Below the pieces are notes generated by a model. That model saw only the letters and a program-made list of their open reading frames with translations. It did not search any database and was not told the DNA's origin. Position numbers and translations under genes: made by a program. Of a DNA stretch of 64,000 nucleotides, positions 1 through 7,829 are shown piece by piece. Source of the DNA: Woeseiaceae bacterium (lineage in GTDB: Bacteria > Pseudomonadota > Gammaproteobacteria > Steroidobacterales > Woeseiaceae). The number at the start of each line of letters is the position of its first letter. Position 1 is the first letter of the stretch. The stretch covers positions 1-64,000 of the forward strand of contig JASJCQ010000024.1 of the NCBI GenBank assembly GCA_030065915.1, given 5' to 3'.

Positions 1-267
1 TACCGCGCGTCCAAGGCGGCGCTCAACATGGTGTTGAAGACGGCAGCCATCGAGCACCGCCGCAGTCGGCCCCAATCGATTCTCCTGGCGCTGCACCCGG
101 GAACCGTGGACACGCGCCTGTCGTCGCCTTTCCAGCGCGGCGTGCCCAAGGGCAAGTTGTTCGACGCCGCATTCTCTGCCGGCAAGTTGCTCGAGCTTAT
201 TGACGGTGCGCAGGCTGATGACTCCGGCGGTTTCTTCGCCTGGGACGGCCAACCGATAACATTCTAG
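1..267 (+). CDS. Short-chain dehydrogenase/reductase, C-terminal part (cut by window edge)
   Basis: The reading frame is open from the first base, so only the last 88 residues are in the window. It begins on the SDR active-site signature YRASK (residues 1-5 of the fragment, Tyr and Lys catalytic), followed by the PGTVDT stretch that covers the cofactor after strand 6. The Rossmann nucleotide-binding half is off the left edge. The closing DSGGFFAWDGQPI resembles csgA/YciK-type SDRs of Proteobacteria, which end on a short 'dG..ipW' tail. Substrate unknown. The next gene starts 124 bases downstream, so it need not be in the same operon. Confidence 0.85.
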   Translation, partial: YRASKAALNMVLKTAAIEHRRSRPQSILLALHPGTVDTRLSSPFQRGVPKGKLFDAAFSAGKLLELIDGAQADDSGGFFAWDGQPITF

Positions 268-390
268 TCAGACCCCGCCTTCACCCTTGATTCGGCGCCG
301 GTCCGGGGTGACACTCGAAGACCGCCCGGCGAAGTTGCCATTTGAATCGCCCCGGGCAGACTCCAGAGCCCTTGAGAAGGACAACAAGCA
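268..390 (+). other. Leader region of the Rieske/FAD/GcvT-like operon, with a hairpin
   Basis: This 123-base gap precedes the MFS gene and so the whole catabolic operon. It contains a 6-bp stem (GCCCGG 324-329 with CCGGGC 352-357) around a 22-base loop, then GACTCCAGAG and AGAAGGAC before the start codon. The order of blocks (ACACTCGAAGA, GGCGAAG, GACTC, AAGGAC) faintly recalls a glycine-riboswitch aptamer. The conserved core is not matched well, so I do not call one. No clear terminator is present. Confidence 0.3.
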
Positions 391-1611
391 ATGGGTGCTA
401 TTCGTCGCTGGATACTGATGCTGGTGCTCGGCTTTTCCGGTGGCGTTATCTTCCTGCTGCCGTTTCTGCGCGAATTCCTGTACAAACCGCTGTCCGATGC
501 GCTGGCGCTGAACAACACCGAGTTCGGCATGCTCATGAGCGTGTTCGGTATTGCGTCGATGCTGGCTTACATACCCGGAGGCTGGGTGGCCAACCGCTAC
601 TCGCCACGCAAGTTGATCACGCTGTCGTTGTTCATCATGGGTGGATTAGGCCTGTACTTCTCGACCTTTCCCGGTTATCGCGCGAGCCTTCTCATTCACG
701 CGGGCTGGGGTGTCGCCATCACACTGATGTTTTGGGCATCAATGATTCGCGTGACGCGCGGCTGGGCGCCTCCGGACGAGCAGGGGCGCGCTTTCGGGAT
801 ACTCGAGACGACTCGCGGTGTGGCCGAAATGGCCGTCAACGGCTCACTGCTCGCGATCTTCGTCTGGCTGGGCAGCACGAACCAGGCCGTCTCCACTGTC
901 ATTGTCGTGCTGTCGGTACTGACGATTGCGCTCGGCGTTCTGAGCTGGTTGGTGATCGAGGACAGCGTGGCCGACCGCGGCGACAGCGAACAGATCAGGC
1001 TCGCAGACGTGCGCCGCGTCCTGGGCATGCCCGTCGTGTGGCTGATCGCACTGGTTATCCTCGCTGCGTACTCTGCCTACTGGACGTCGTTTTACTTTAC
1101 GCCTTACGCGACCGACGTGTTCCTGATGTCGGCCGGCATGGCCGGCGCCGTGTCGATCGCAAGGATGTGGCTCAAACCCGGCGCCGCCGTGCTTGCCGGA
1201 TTTGCCGCGGATCGCTTCGGCATCGCGCGGACGACGGTCGTGCTCTTCGTTGTCCTGATCATAAGCTTCAGCCTGTTCGCGGTGACGCCTGCCGACCCGG
1301 CGATCGTCTGGCTCATGCTGGCCAATATCGCGATCGCCGCGATCGCGATCTTCGCGCTGCGCGGCATCTACTTTGCGCTGCTCGAGGAGGGCGGCGTTCC
1401 GGTCGCGGTGACCGGAACTGCCGGCGGTGTCGTCTCTTTCGTCGGTTACACGCCGGACATCTACATGCCCTACATCGGCGGTGTCCTGCTCGACGCTTAC
1501 CCGGGCGTCGACGGCTATCGTTACTTCTACCTGATCGCCGTCGGGTTCTGTACTCTTGGGTTCATCGCCGCTCTGCTGATCTATCGCCGTACCCGAAAGC
1601 ACCATGACTGA
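391..1611 (+). CDS. Major facilitator superfamily transporter
   Basis: A 406-residue protein with the hydrophobic pattern of 12 membrane helices. The MFS loop-2/3 signature is seen as GGWVANRYSPRK (residues 63-74) and again in the second half as GFAADRFG, as expected for the duplicated fold. It is probably an inner-membrane importer (or exporter) for the substrate or product of the following enzymes, because its stop codon overlaps the Rieske gene by 8 bases. A related protein lies at 56136-57428, sharing the distinctive block LRGIYFALLEE (about residue 323) and a similar GYTPDIYMPYIGG C-terminal segment. Start ATG at 391 follows a GAGAAGGA ribosome site. Substrate not deducible. Confidence 0.9.
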   Translation: MGAIRRWILMLVLGFSGGVIFLLPFLREFLYKPLSDALALNNTEFGMLMSVFGIASMLAYIPGGWVANRYSPRKLITLSLFIMGGLGLYFSTFPGYRASLLIHAGWGVAITLMFWASMIRVTRGWAPPDEQGRAFGILETTRGVAEMAVNGSLLAIFVWLGSTNQAVSTVIVVLSVLTIALGVLSWLVIEDSVADRGDSEQIRLADVRRVLGMPVVWLIALVILAAYSAYWTSFYFTPYATDVFLMSAGMAGAVSIARMWLKPGAAVLAGFAADRFGIARTTVVLFVVLIISFSLFAVTPADPAIVWLMLANIAIAAIAIFALRGIYFALLEEGGVPVAVTGTAGGVVSFVGYTPDIYMPYIGGVLLDAYPGVDGYRYFYLIAVGFCTLGFIAALLIYRRTRKHHD

Positions 1612-2809
1612 CCCCGTTTCCAAGCTTCTGCAGCAACAGCCGGCGGGGCGCTCGCTTCTGCGAGGCTTTTACACCGAGCCGGCCGTCTATCGCGCCGAGC
1701 TGGCACGCATCGTCTACCCGAACTGGTTCGTCGCCGGCCACCAGTCCGAGTGGCAGGCGCCCGGAGATTTCAGGGTCTTCGAGGTCGCCGACGAGTCGGC
1801 GATCATTGTGCTCGGTGAAGACGGTGAGCTCAGGGCTTTCGCGAACGTATGCCGCCATCGAGGATCGAGGGTCTGCCTCGAGCCGAGCGGCACGACGCGT
1901 GCGTTCTCCTGCCCGTACCACGGCTGGAAGTATTCCCTGGACGGCGCGCTCGTCGCTGCGCGCAGCATGCCTGACGGCTTCGACAAGAGTGACTATGGCC
2001 TGCGGCCGGTGTCGATCGGCATCGTGCACGGCATCGTCCTGATCTGTTTCAGTGACTCGCCGCCGTCGCTGGACGGCGCGGTTCACGACCTCGAGGAGCC
2101 GATGCACGTGCTCGACTTCGAGGGCATGAAGGTCGCGGCGCGACGCAGCTACGCGATCCCCGCGAACTGGAAGCTTGCCGTCGAGAACTACCAGGAGTGT
2201 TATCACTGCTCAACGTCGCACCCCGAGTACGCGCGCATGCACACGTTGACCATCGACCATCGCCGGCGCGGCCCCCTGCAGGACGCGCTGAAGGACAAGC
2301 TCGCGGATTCGCCGCTGCCGGACCGTGTGGTCGATCGTCTCGATACCAAGGCGCGCGACGGAGAGATGGGTTACGGCTATAGCCGGACGGCCTTGTTCGA
2401 GGGCTACCTGACAGGCAGTCGCGACGGGCAGCCCGTCGCGCCGCTGCTCGGCGAACTCACGAGCTACGATGGCGGTGCATCAGATTTTTCGTTCGGCGCC
2501 TTCTCTTTCATGCTCGCCTACAGCGATCACGTCGTCTGTTACGTGTTCAAGCCGGTCGATCTCGAGAACTGTTGCTGCGAGATTACGTGGTTTGTTCGGG
2601 GAGACGCCGAGGCGTCGAAGGACTACGATGTCGACGAGCTCGTATGGCTCTGGGACATTACGACGCAGGCCGACATGAAGATCATCACCGACAACTATGC
2701 AGGTGTTAAGTCACGCTACTACGAGCCCGGGCCTTTCTCCGAGATGGAAGCGGCCGAAAGCGTGTACGTGTCCTGGCTGCTGACAGAACTCGGCCGCGTG
2801 ACTTCATGA
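1604..2809 (+). CDS. Rieske [2Fe-2S] ring-hydroxylating/demethylating oxygenase, alpha subunit
   Basis: A 401-residue non-haem iron oxygenase. The Rieske cluster ligands are Cys83-x-His85 (CRHRG) and Cys103-x2-His106 (CPYHGWK). The mononuclear iron site shows the usual E-x2-H-x4-H arrangement, Glu198-His201-His206 (ECYHCSTSHP). Enzymes of this architecture hydroxylate aromatic rings, or oxidatively demethylate methoxy- or methylammonium compounds (as in the GbcA and vanillate demethylase families); no beta subunit is encoded nearby. It needs an electron-donating reductase, and none with a ferredoxin or FNR signature is present in the operon. It overlaps the MFS gene by 8 bases and the next gene by 4, implying translational coupling. 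Substrate unknown. Confidence 0.92.
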   Translation: MTDPVSKLLQQQPAGRSLLRGFYTEPAVYRAELARIVYPNWFVAGHQSEWQAPGDFRVFEVADESAIIVLGEDGELRAFANVCRHRGSRVCLEPSGTTRAFSCPYHGWKYSLDGALVAARSMPDGFDKSDYGLRPVSIGIVHGIVLICFSDSPPSLDGAVHDLEEPMHVLDFEGMKVAARRSYAIPANWKLAVENYQECYHCSTSHPEYARMHTLTIDHRRRGPLQDALKDKLADSPLPDRVVDRLDTKARDGEMGYGYSRTALFEGYLTGSRDGQPVAPLLGELTSYDGGASDFSFGAFSFMLAYSDHVVCYVFKPVDLENCCCEITWFVRGDAEASKDYDVDELVWLWDITTQADMKIITDNYAGVKSRYYEPGPFSEMEAAESVYVSWLLTELGRVTS

Positions 2810-4422
2810 AGAAGTACGACGTCGTTGTTGTCGGCGCGGGCCACAATGGCCTTACGACGGCCGCGTTCCTCGCGAAGGCCGGCCTCGATGTCGTCTGTGT
2901 CGAGAAGAACGACTATATCGGCGGAGCGGCGGTCAGCCGCGAGCTGCACAAGGACTGGATTTATTCAAACTGCTCGTATGTCTGCAGTCTGCTGCGGCCC
3001 GAAATTTTTCGCTCACTGGAGCTGCACAAGCACGGCCTGCAGATAACGCCTTACGGCGGATCGCTGACCTTCATGCAGAACGGTGACTACTTTGGCTCGT
3101 ACCACGACCCGGAGGTCAAGTACCGGGAGATGTCGCGGTTCTCACGACGCGATGCGGACGCCTACAAGCATTACGCCGCCGACACGCAGCGCCAGTGCCG
3201 GTTCATACGGGACTTCCTGCTGACGACGCCGCCGGACCCGACCTCGTTTCACCCCCGGGACCTGGCCGGGCTGCTAGACATCGGCAAGCGATTCGTCGAC
3301 ATGGGCGAGGATCGCATGTACGAGACGCTGCGTTTCTGGACGATGAGCGTCGCCGATTATCTGAACGAATACTTCGAGACCGACGTCATCAAGGCGGCGC
3401 TGTCCGGCAGCGGCATCATCGGCACGGCACTGGGCATTCATTCTCCCGGCACCGCGTATGTGCTGCTGCATCACTACATGGGCGACGTCGATGGCAACGT
3501 CGGCGCCTGGGGATTTGCGCGTGGCGGCATGGGCGCGGTGTCCAATGCGATCGCCGGCGCGTTCCAGGCGAACGGCGGCGAGTTGCGCACGGAGTCCGGG
3601 GTCGGGCACATCCGCATCCGCGATGGAAAGGTTGTCGGCGTCGCGCTCGAGAACGGTGATGAGATCGATGCAGACACCGTCGTCTCGGCGATGGACGTCA
3701 AGCGCATGTTCCTCGACTGCATGGACGAGAGCGACCTGCCGTCGCACTTCGTCAGGAAGGTCAAAGAATTCAAGATTCGCGGCTCGTCCGGCAAGCTGAA
3801 TATCGCGCTCGACGGCATGCCGGAGTTTCCGGCGCTGCCGAAAGGCAGCACGCTCTACAGCAGCGACATGCACTTCGTCGATTCGATGGAGCGCATGGAG
3901 CGCGCCTACGACGATTGGACGGACGGTACCTGGTCGCAGGATCCGTACATCGACATGGTCATGCCGACGATGAACGATCCGACGATGGCGCCGCCCGGCA
4001 AACATTTCATGAGCTGCTTCGTGCAGTACTGCCCCTATGAGATCGACGGGCGTGCGTGGACCGATGAGGAGCGCCAGCAATTCGCCGACACCGTCATCAA
4101 CCAGATTGCGAACTACAGCCCGAACTTCAAGGACCTGATCCTGCACTACGAGATCCGCACGCCGTCGGACATCGAGTCCCAGATCGGGATCACCGAGGGC
4201 AATATCTTCCACGGCGAGCTGACGATGGACCAGCTGCTGTTCAACCGACCGGTACCCGGCTACGCGCAATATCGTGCGCCGGTGTCCGGCCTGTATATGT
4301 GTGGCTCGAGCACGCACCCGGGCGGTGGCGTCATGGCTGCGCCGGGCGCAAACGCCGCTCGCGAGATCCTCAAAGACCTCAAATACGCCAACACGGTGCC
4401 GGAGAACTTCGGCGATGACTGA
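2806..4422 (+). CDS. FAD-dependent oxidoreductase, phytoene desaturase-like (first of a tandem pair)
   Basis: A 538-residue flavoprotein of the CrtI-like NAD(P)/FAD-dependent oxidoreductase group. The N-terminal dinucleotide fold is VVGAGHNG (residues 8-15), with the ribose-binding Glu33 at the end of strand 2 (VCVEKN). The C-terminal FAD-closing motif is CGSSTHPGGGVMAAPG (about residue 500). Family members desaturate, isomerise or oxidise hydrophobic or amine substrates; carotenoid synthesis is unlikely here because no crtB, crtE or crtY is nearby. The ATG overlaps the Rieske stop by 4 bases. The next gene is a diverged homologue, so the two may form a heterodimer or act in sequence. Confidence 0.88.
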   Translation: MKKYDVVVVGAGHNGLTTAAFLAKAGLDVVCVEKNDYIGGAAVSRELHKDWIYSNCSYVCSLLRPEIFRSLELHKHGLQITPYGGSLTFMQNGDYFGSYHDPEVKYREMSRFSRRDADAYKHYAADTQRQCRFIRDFLLTTPPDPTSFHPRDLAGLLDIGKRFVDMGEDRMYETLRFWTMSVADYLNEYFETDVIKAALSGSGIIGTALGIHSPGTAYVLLHHYMGDVDGNVGAWGFARGGMGAVSNAIAGAFQANGGELRTESGVGHIRIRDGKVVGVALENGDEIDADTVVSAMDVKRMFLDCMDESDLPSHFVRKVKEFKIRGSSGKLNIALDGMPEFPALPKGSTLYSSDMHFVDSMERMERAYDDWTDGTWSQDPYIDMVMPTMNDPTMAPPGKHFMSCFVQYCPYEIDGRAWTDEERQQFADTVINQIANYSPNFKDLILHYEIRTPSDIESQIGITEGNIFHGELTMDQLLFNRPVPGYAQYRAPVSGLYMCGSSTHPGGGVMAAPGANAAREILKDLKYANTVPENFGDD

Positions 4423-5953
4423 GCGATACGATGCAATCGTCGTCGGCGCCGGCCATAACGGGTTGGTCTGCGCCGGGCTGCTCGCCAAAGCGGGCAAGAA
4501 GGTATTGGTCTTGGAGGCGAGGGCCGAGGTGGGCGGCGCCGCCGTCACGCGCCCCTTCGCCGACGGTTTTTCGGTGTCTGCGGGCGCGCACTTGCTGCAC
4601 CAGCTGCAGCCGCGTGTCATGAAGGCGCTGGGCGTGCGGATACCGCTAAAGAGCGAACGCATGCCGACGATCGCGCTGAGCCAAAGCGGCGATCACGTCT
4701 TCATGGATGAGCAGACGGCGGTCGGCGTCAGCGACCAGGACGCACAGGCATTCACCGAATTCATGGAGTGGAGCGACACGTTCGCTGGGTTCCTGAACAA
4801 ACAATTGATGAAGCCACCGCCGAGGCTCGGGTCCGGCAGCTTCAATGACACGATCAAGCTCGCCAGGCTCGGCCTCGACCTGCGCATGCTCGGCAAAGCC
4901 GACATGCGCGACTTCCTGCAGCTGATCGGGCAGAACATCTACGACGAACTCGACGCGCGCTTCGAGAGTGATCTGTTGAAGGGTGCGATCGCACTCGATG
5001 CCGTCACCGGCACACACACGGGTCCACGCTCGCCCGGCTCGATGATCACGTGGCTGTACCGGCTCTGCACCGGAGGGCATGTGTCGCAGCCGGCTGGCGG
5101 TCTCGGCGCCGTCAGCGACGCGCTCGCCGAACGGGCCGAGGCGCTCGGCGTGACGATCCGTACCGACACGCCGGTCGAGGGTATTGTCGTCGACAACGGC
5201 CGGGTCGTCGGTGTTGATACCGCGGCGGGCCGGTTCTCGAGCTGGAAGGTCATCTCGAATGCCGACCCCAAGACCACGGTCTTCGGACTCGTCGGCGCGC
5301 GGCATTTTGAGTCGACATTCGTGCGACGGGTCCACCACCTGCGCAGCAAGGGCAATGTGGCCAAACTGCACGTGGCGCTCGACGCGCTGCCCGAGATCAG
5401 CGGTCTCCGCCCCGAGGATTTCGGTGGCCGTCTGCTGGTGGCTGCGTCGGCGGAAGCCGTCGAGCGGGCATTCAACCCGGTCAAGTATGGGCGCTGTTCG
5501 AGTCAGCCCGTGTTCGAGCTCTCATTCCCCAGCGTATCCGATGACAGTTTTGCGCCCGCCGGCAAGCACGTGATGTCGGCGCTGGTGCAGTTCGCGCCTT
5601 ACGATCTCGCCGGCGGCTGGTCCGACGTCGCGCGAGCAGACTTCCACGATGCTGCACTGCGCGTGCTCGAAGAAACGCTGCCGAGATTGCGCGATCTTGT
5701 TCTCCATTCCGAGTTGCTGACGCCCGTGGATCTCGAGGCTGAGTTCGGCATGTCCGGCGGGCACTGGCACCACGGAGAGCTCGGGCTCGATCAGTTCATG
5801 TTCGTACGGCCGGTCGCCGGCGCGGCGCAATACCGGATGCCGCTCGAAGGACTCTACCTGTGCGGCGCCGGCACGCACCCGGGTGGTGGCGTCACCGGTG
5901 CGCCCGGCTACAACGCCGCGCAGGTGATACTGGAGAGGGAGCGTTCGCGATGA
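4415..5953 (+). CDS. FAD-dependent oxidoreductase, phytoene desaturase-like (second of a tandem pair)
   Basis: A 512-residue homologue of the preceding protein with the same ends: VVGAGHNG at residues 9-16, Glu34 (LVLEAR), and CGAGTHPGGGVTGAPG near residue 482. The frame is open 47 codons further upstream, but the start at 4415 (MTERYDAIVV) puts the dinucleotide fold at the normal position and gives an 8-base overlap with the previous stop. Internal matching blocks such as GKHVMSALVQFAPYDL and HHGELGLDQFMF echo the first copy (GKHFMSCFVQYCPYEI, HGELTMDQLLF), which shows the pair arose by duplication. Substrate unknown. Confidence 0.88.
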   Translation: MTERYDAIVVGAGHNGLVCAGLLAKAGKKVLVLEARAEVGGAAVTRPFADGFSVSAGAHLLHQLQPRVMKALGVRIPLKSERMPTIALSQSGDHVFMDEQTAVGVSDQDAQAFTEFMEWSDTFAGFLNKQLMKPPPRLGSGSFNDTIKLARLGLDLRMLGKADMRDFLQLIGQNIYDELDARFESDLLKGAIALDAVTGTHTGPRSPGSMITWLYRLCTGGHVSQPAGGLGAVSDALAERAEALGVTIRTDTPVEGIVVDNGRVVGVDTAAGRFSSWKVISNADPKTTVFGLVGARHFESTFVRRVHHLRSKGNVAKLHVALDALPEISGLRPEDFGGRLLVAASAEAVERAFNPVKYGRCSSQPVFELSFPSVSDDSFAPAGKHVMSALVQFAPYDLAGGWSDVARADFHDAALRVLEETLPRLRDLVLHSELLTPVDLEAEFGMSGGHWHHGELGLDQFMFVRPVAGAAQYRMPLEGLYLCGAGTHPGGGVTGAPGYNAAQVILERERSR

Positions 5954-7140
5954 CCGAAGTTCACCAGGGTCGACTCGAGACGCCTTTCTACGGTCGCTTC
6001 AAGGCCATCGACACGCTGAATGAATGGCATACGTGGAACGGCTACACCGTCTGCAATTCACCCTACTGCGCGGATCTCGAGTATTTCGCCATACGCAACG
6101 CGACGGCCGTGTTCGACCTGTCGCCGATGAACAAATACCGGATCACCGGGCCCGATGCAGGCGCCTACCTCAACCGACTGGTCACGCGAAACGTGTCGGT
6201 GCTTGGGCCCGGCCGAGTCGGCTACAGCGTCTGGTGCGACAACGACGGCAAGGTCATCGACGACGGAACCATCTTCCACCTGGACGAGGGCGACTATCGC
6301 GTCTGCGCCGCCGGTCGGCACGCGGCCTGGTTTGCAGACGCAGCGATCGGTTTTGACGTCGAGATCGACGACGAGACGGCCGACGTCGCCGCCCTTGCCG
6401 TGCAGGGCCCGACCTCGTGGAGCGTGCTGACGCGCGCCGGGTTCGAGGGTCTCGAGTCGCTGAAGCCCTTCGGCCTGGTGCATATGGAACTGGGCGGCAG
6501 GCCGGTCATGGTGTCGCGTACGGGTTTCACCGGAGACCTCGGGTACGAGCTGTGGATGTCTCCCGACGATGCCGGCGTTATCTGGGACCGCATCTTCGAG
6601 GCCGGGGAGCTGACCGGCATCCGAGCGATCGGCACGGACGCGCTCGAATTGTCGAGGATAGAAGCGGGTTATCTCGCACCGGGTCTCGAGTTCCTGCCGG
6701 CCGACGAGACGGTCAGGACCGGGCGCAGCCGATCGCCTTTCGAGCTGGGCCTCGACTGGCTCGTGGATTTCACGAAACCAAACTTCAACGGCCGCCGTGC
6801 ACTAGCCGAAGAGCAGCGCCGGGGATCAACCTGGCGACTCGTGCGACTCGACATCGAGGGCAACAAGCCGGCGCACAATGCCTATGTCTTTCCCCGCGAG
6901 TCACGCAGTCGATCCGACATCGGTTTCGTGACCAGTGCGGCGTGGTCGCCCGTGTGCAAGAAGAACGTCGCCCTCGGCACGGTTCGACAGCCGCACGGAC
7001 GTCCGGGCACAACGTTGTGGGTCGAGATCTACTACCAGCGTGAGATGCACTGGCAGCGCAAGATGGCGCGAGCGACCGTGGTCGAAGGACCCTTCTGGGC
7101 GCCGGATCGTCGTCGATTGACGCCGCCCGAACCGTACTAG
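5950..7140 (+). CDS. GcvT-family aminomethyltransferase / folate-dependent demethylase
   Basis: A 396-residue protein of the glycine-cleavage T-protein fold. The folate-pocket segments are visible: CDNDGKVIDDGTIF (about residues 96-109), and GDLGYELWM near 197 followed by the DALELSRIEAGY block, then the C-terminal barrel domain. Besides GcvT itself, the family includes the methyl-accepting domains of dimethylglycine and sarcosine oxidation, DmdA (DMSP demethylase) and LigM/DesA O-demethylases. With no gcvH or gcvP nearby, a dedicated methyl transfer to tetrahydrofolate fits better than glycine cleavage. The start at 5950 overlaps the previous stop by 4 bases; the frame extends 30 codons further upstream but inside the neighbour. 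Confidence 0.85.
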   Translation: MTEVHQGRLETPFYGRFKAIDTLNEWHTWNGYTVCNSPYCADLEYFAIRNATAVFDLSPMNKYRITGPDAGAYLNRLVTRNVSVLGPGRVGYSVWCDNDGKVIDDGTIFHLDEGDYRVCAAGRHAAWFADAAIGFDVEIDDETADVAALAVQGPTSWSVLTRAGFEGLESLKPFGLVHMELGGRPVMVSRTGFTGDLGYELWMSPDDAGVIWDRIFEAGELTGIRAIGTDALELSRIEAGYLAPGLEFLPADETVRTGRSRSPFELGLDWLVDFTKPNFNGRRALAEEQRRGSTWRLVRLDIEGNKPAHNAYVFPRESRSRSDIGFVTSAAWSPVCKKNVALGTVRQPHGRPGTTLWVEIYYQREMHWQRKMARATVVEGPFWAPDRRRLTPPEPY

Positions 7141-7154
7141 AGAGGAGTGTGGCA

Positions 7155-7727
7155 TTGATTACCGTTGTCGAACTGCATGCGTATTCGAAGTTGGACCCGG
7201 AGCGGGGCAGTGTTGATGAGCTTCAATTCGAGGTCGACGGCATCGTCGGCGATCGACATCGAGGTCATCTTCGCGCAGCAGGCGGCAACGATAAACAGCC
7301 GAAAGGCACGATGCGGCGCAACGAGCGCATGTGGTCCGCCATCTCGGTCGAGGAGCTGGAGCAAATCTCATCGGACATGGGCCTGGCGTCTCGACTTTCT
7401 CCCAGCGACATCACCGCCAACCTCTGTCTCGAGGGCGCCCCCGATCTGTCAAAGCTGCCGAAAGGCTCGATGCTCAAATTTCCGTCGGGTCTCGAACTGC
7501 TTGTCGAAGAGTTTTGCGCGCCGTGCTTAAGCAAGGGTGAGCTGCTCAAACAGCGCTACCGAAAAGCTGACGGCAGTGAGCTGATGCCGACCGCCTTCGC
7601 AAAAGCGGCCAAACTCAGTCGCGGCCTGCTGGGTGTTGTAGAGCTTGCCGGCGTTGCGCGGGTCGGCGATGTCGTCGAGATCGTCGAGTACGCACATCCG
7701 GCCTGGCTAACGAAGACCGCCGATTAG
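7155..7727 (+). CDS. MOSC domain protein
   Basis: A roughly 190-residue single-domain MOSC protein (the C-terminal domain of molybdenum cofactor sulfurases). The block DGIVGDRHRGH lies near residue 24, followed by the SAISVEELE and ANLCLEGAP segments. The conserved cysteine is in the motif EFCAPCLSKGE (about residue 120), which in family members carries the persulfide sulfur. Known relatives deliver sulfur to molybdoenzymes or act in detoxification (YiiM/YuaD types). The AGGAG at 7143-7147 is 7 bases from the TTG at 7155; a GTG at 7149 is in frame but too close to the ribosome site. It lies 14 bases after the GcvT-like gene and is probably co-transcribed. Confidence 0.82.
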   Translation: MITVVELHAYSKLDPERGSVDELQFEVDGIVGDRHRGHLRAAGGNDKQPKGTMRRNERMWSAISVEELEQISSDMGLASRLSPSDITANLCLEGAPDLSKLPKGSMLKFPSGLELLVEEFCAPCLSKGELLKQRYRKADGSELMPTAFAKAAKLSRGLLGVVELAGVARVGDVVEIVEYAHPAWLTKTAD

Positions 7728-7829
7728 TCGATGACGGCGTAAGTTGCGCCCTCTGTACTTACACTTTGTTGCCATTCCTGCGGTCCCGATGTGATAAAAC
7801 GCAGCCACCCCAATCTGAGGAGAAGAACC

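Noticed and set aside
844-1623. 259-codon minus-strand frame under the MFS gene
   Set aside because: Asp/Arg/His-rich with no motif, typical of the antisense of a membrane-protein gene.
3274-4662. 462-codon open frame on the minus strand under the two FAD genes
   Set aside because: It is an antisense shadow of GC-rich genes; the sense frames carry clear flavoprotein motifs and overlap-coupled starts, while this one has no recognisable domain.
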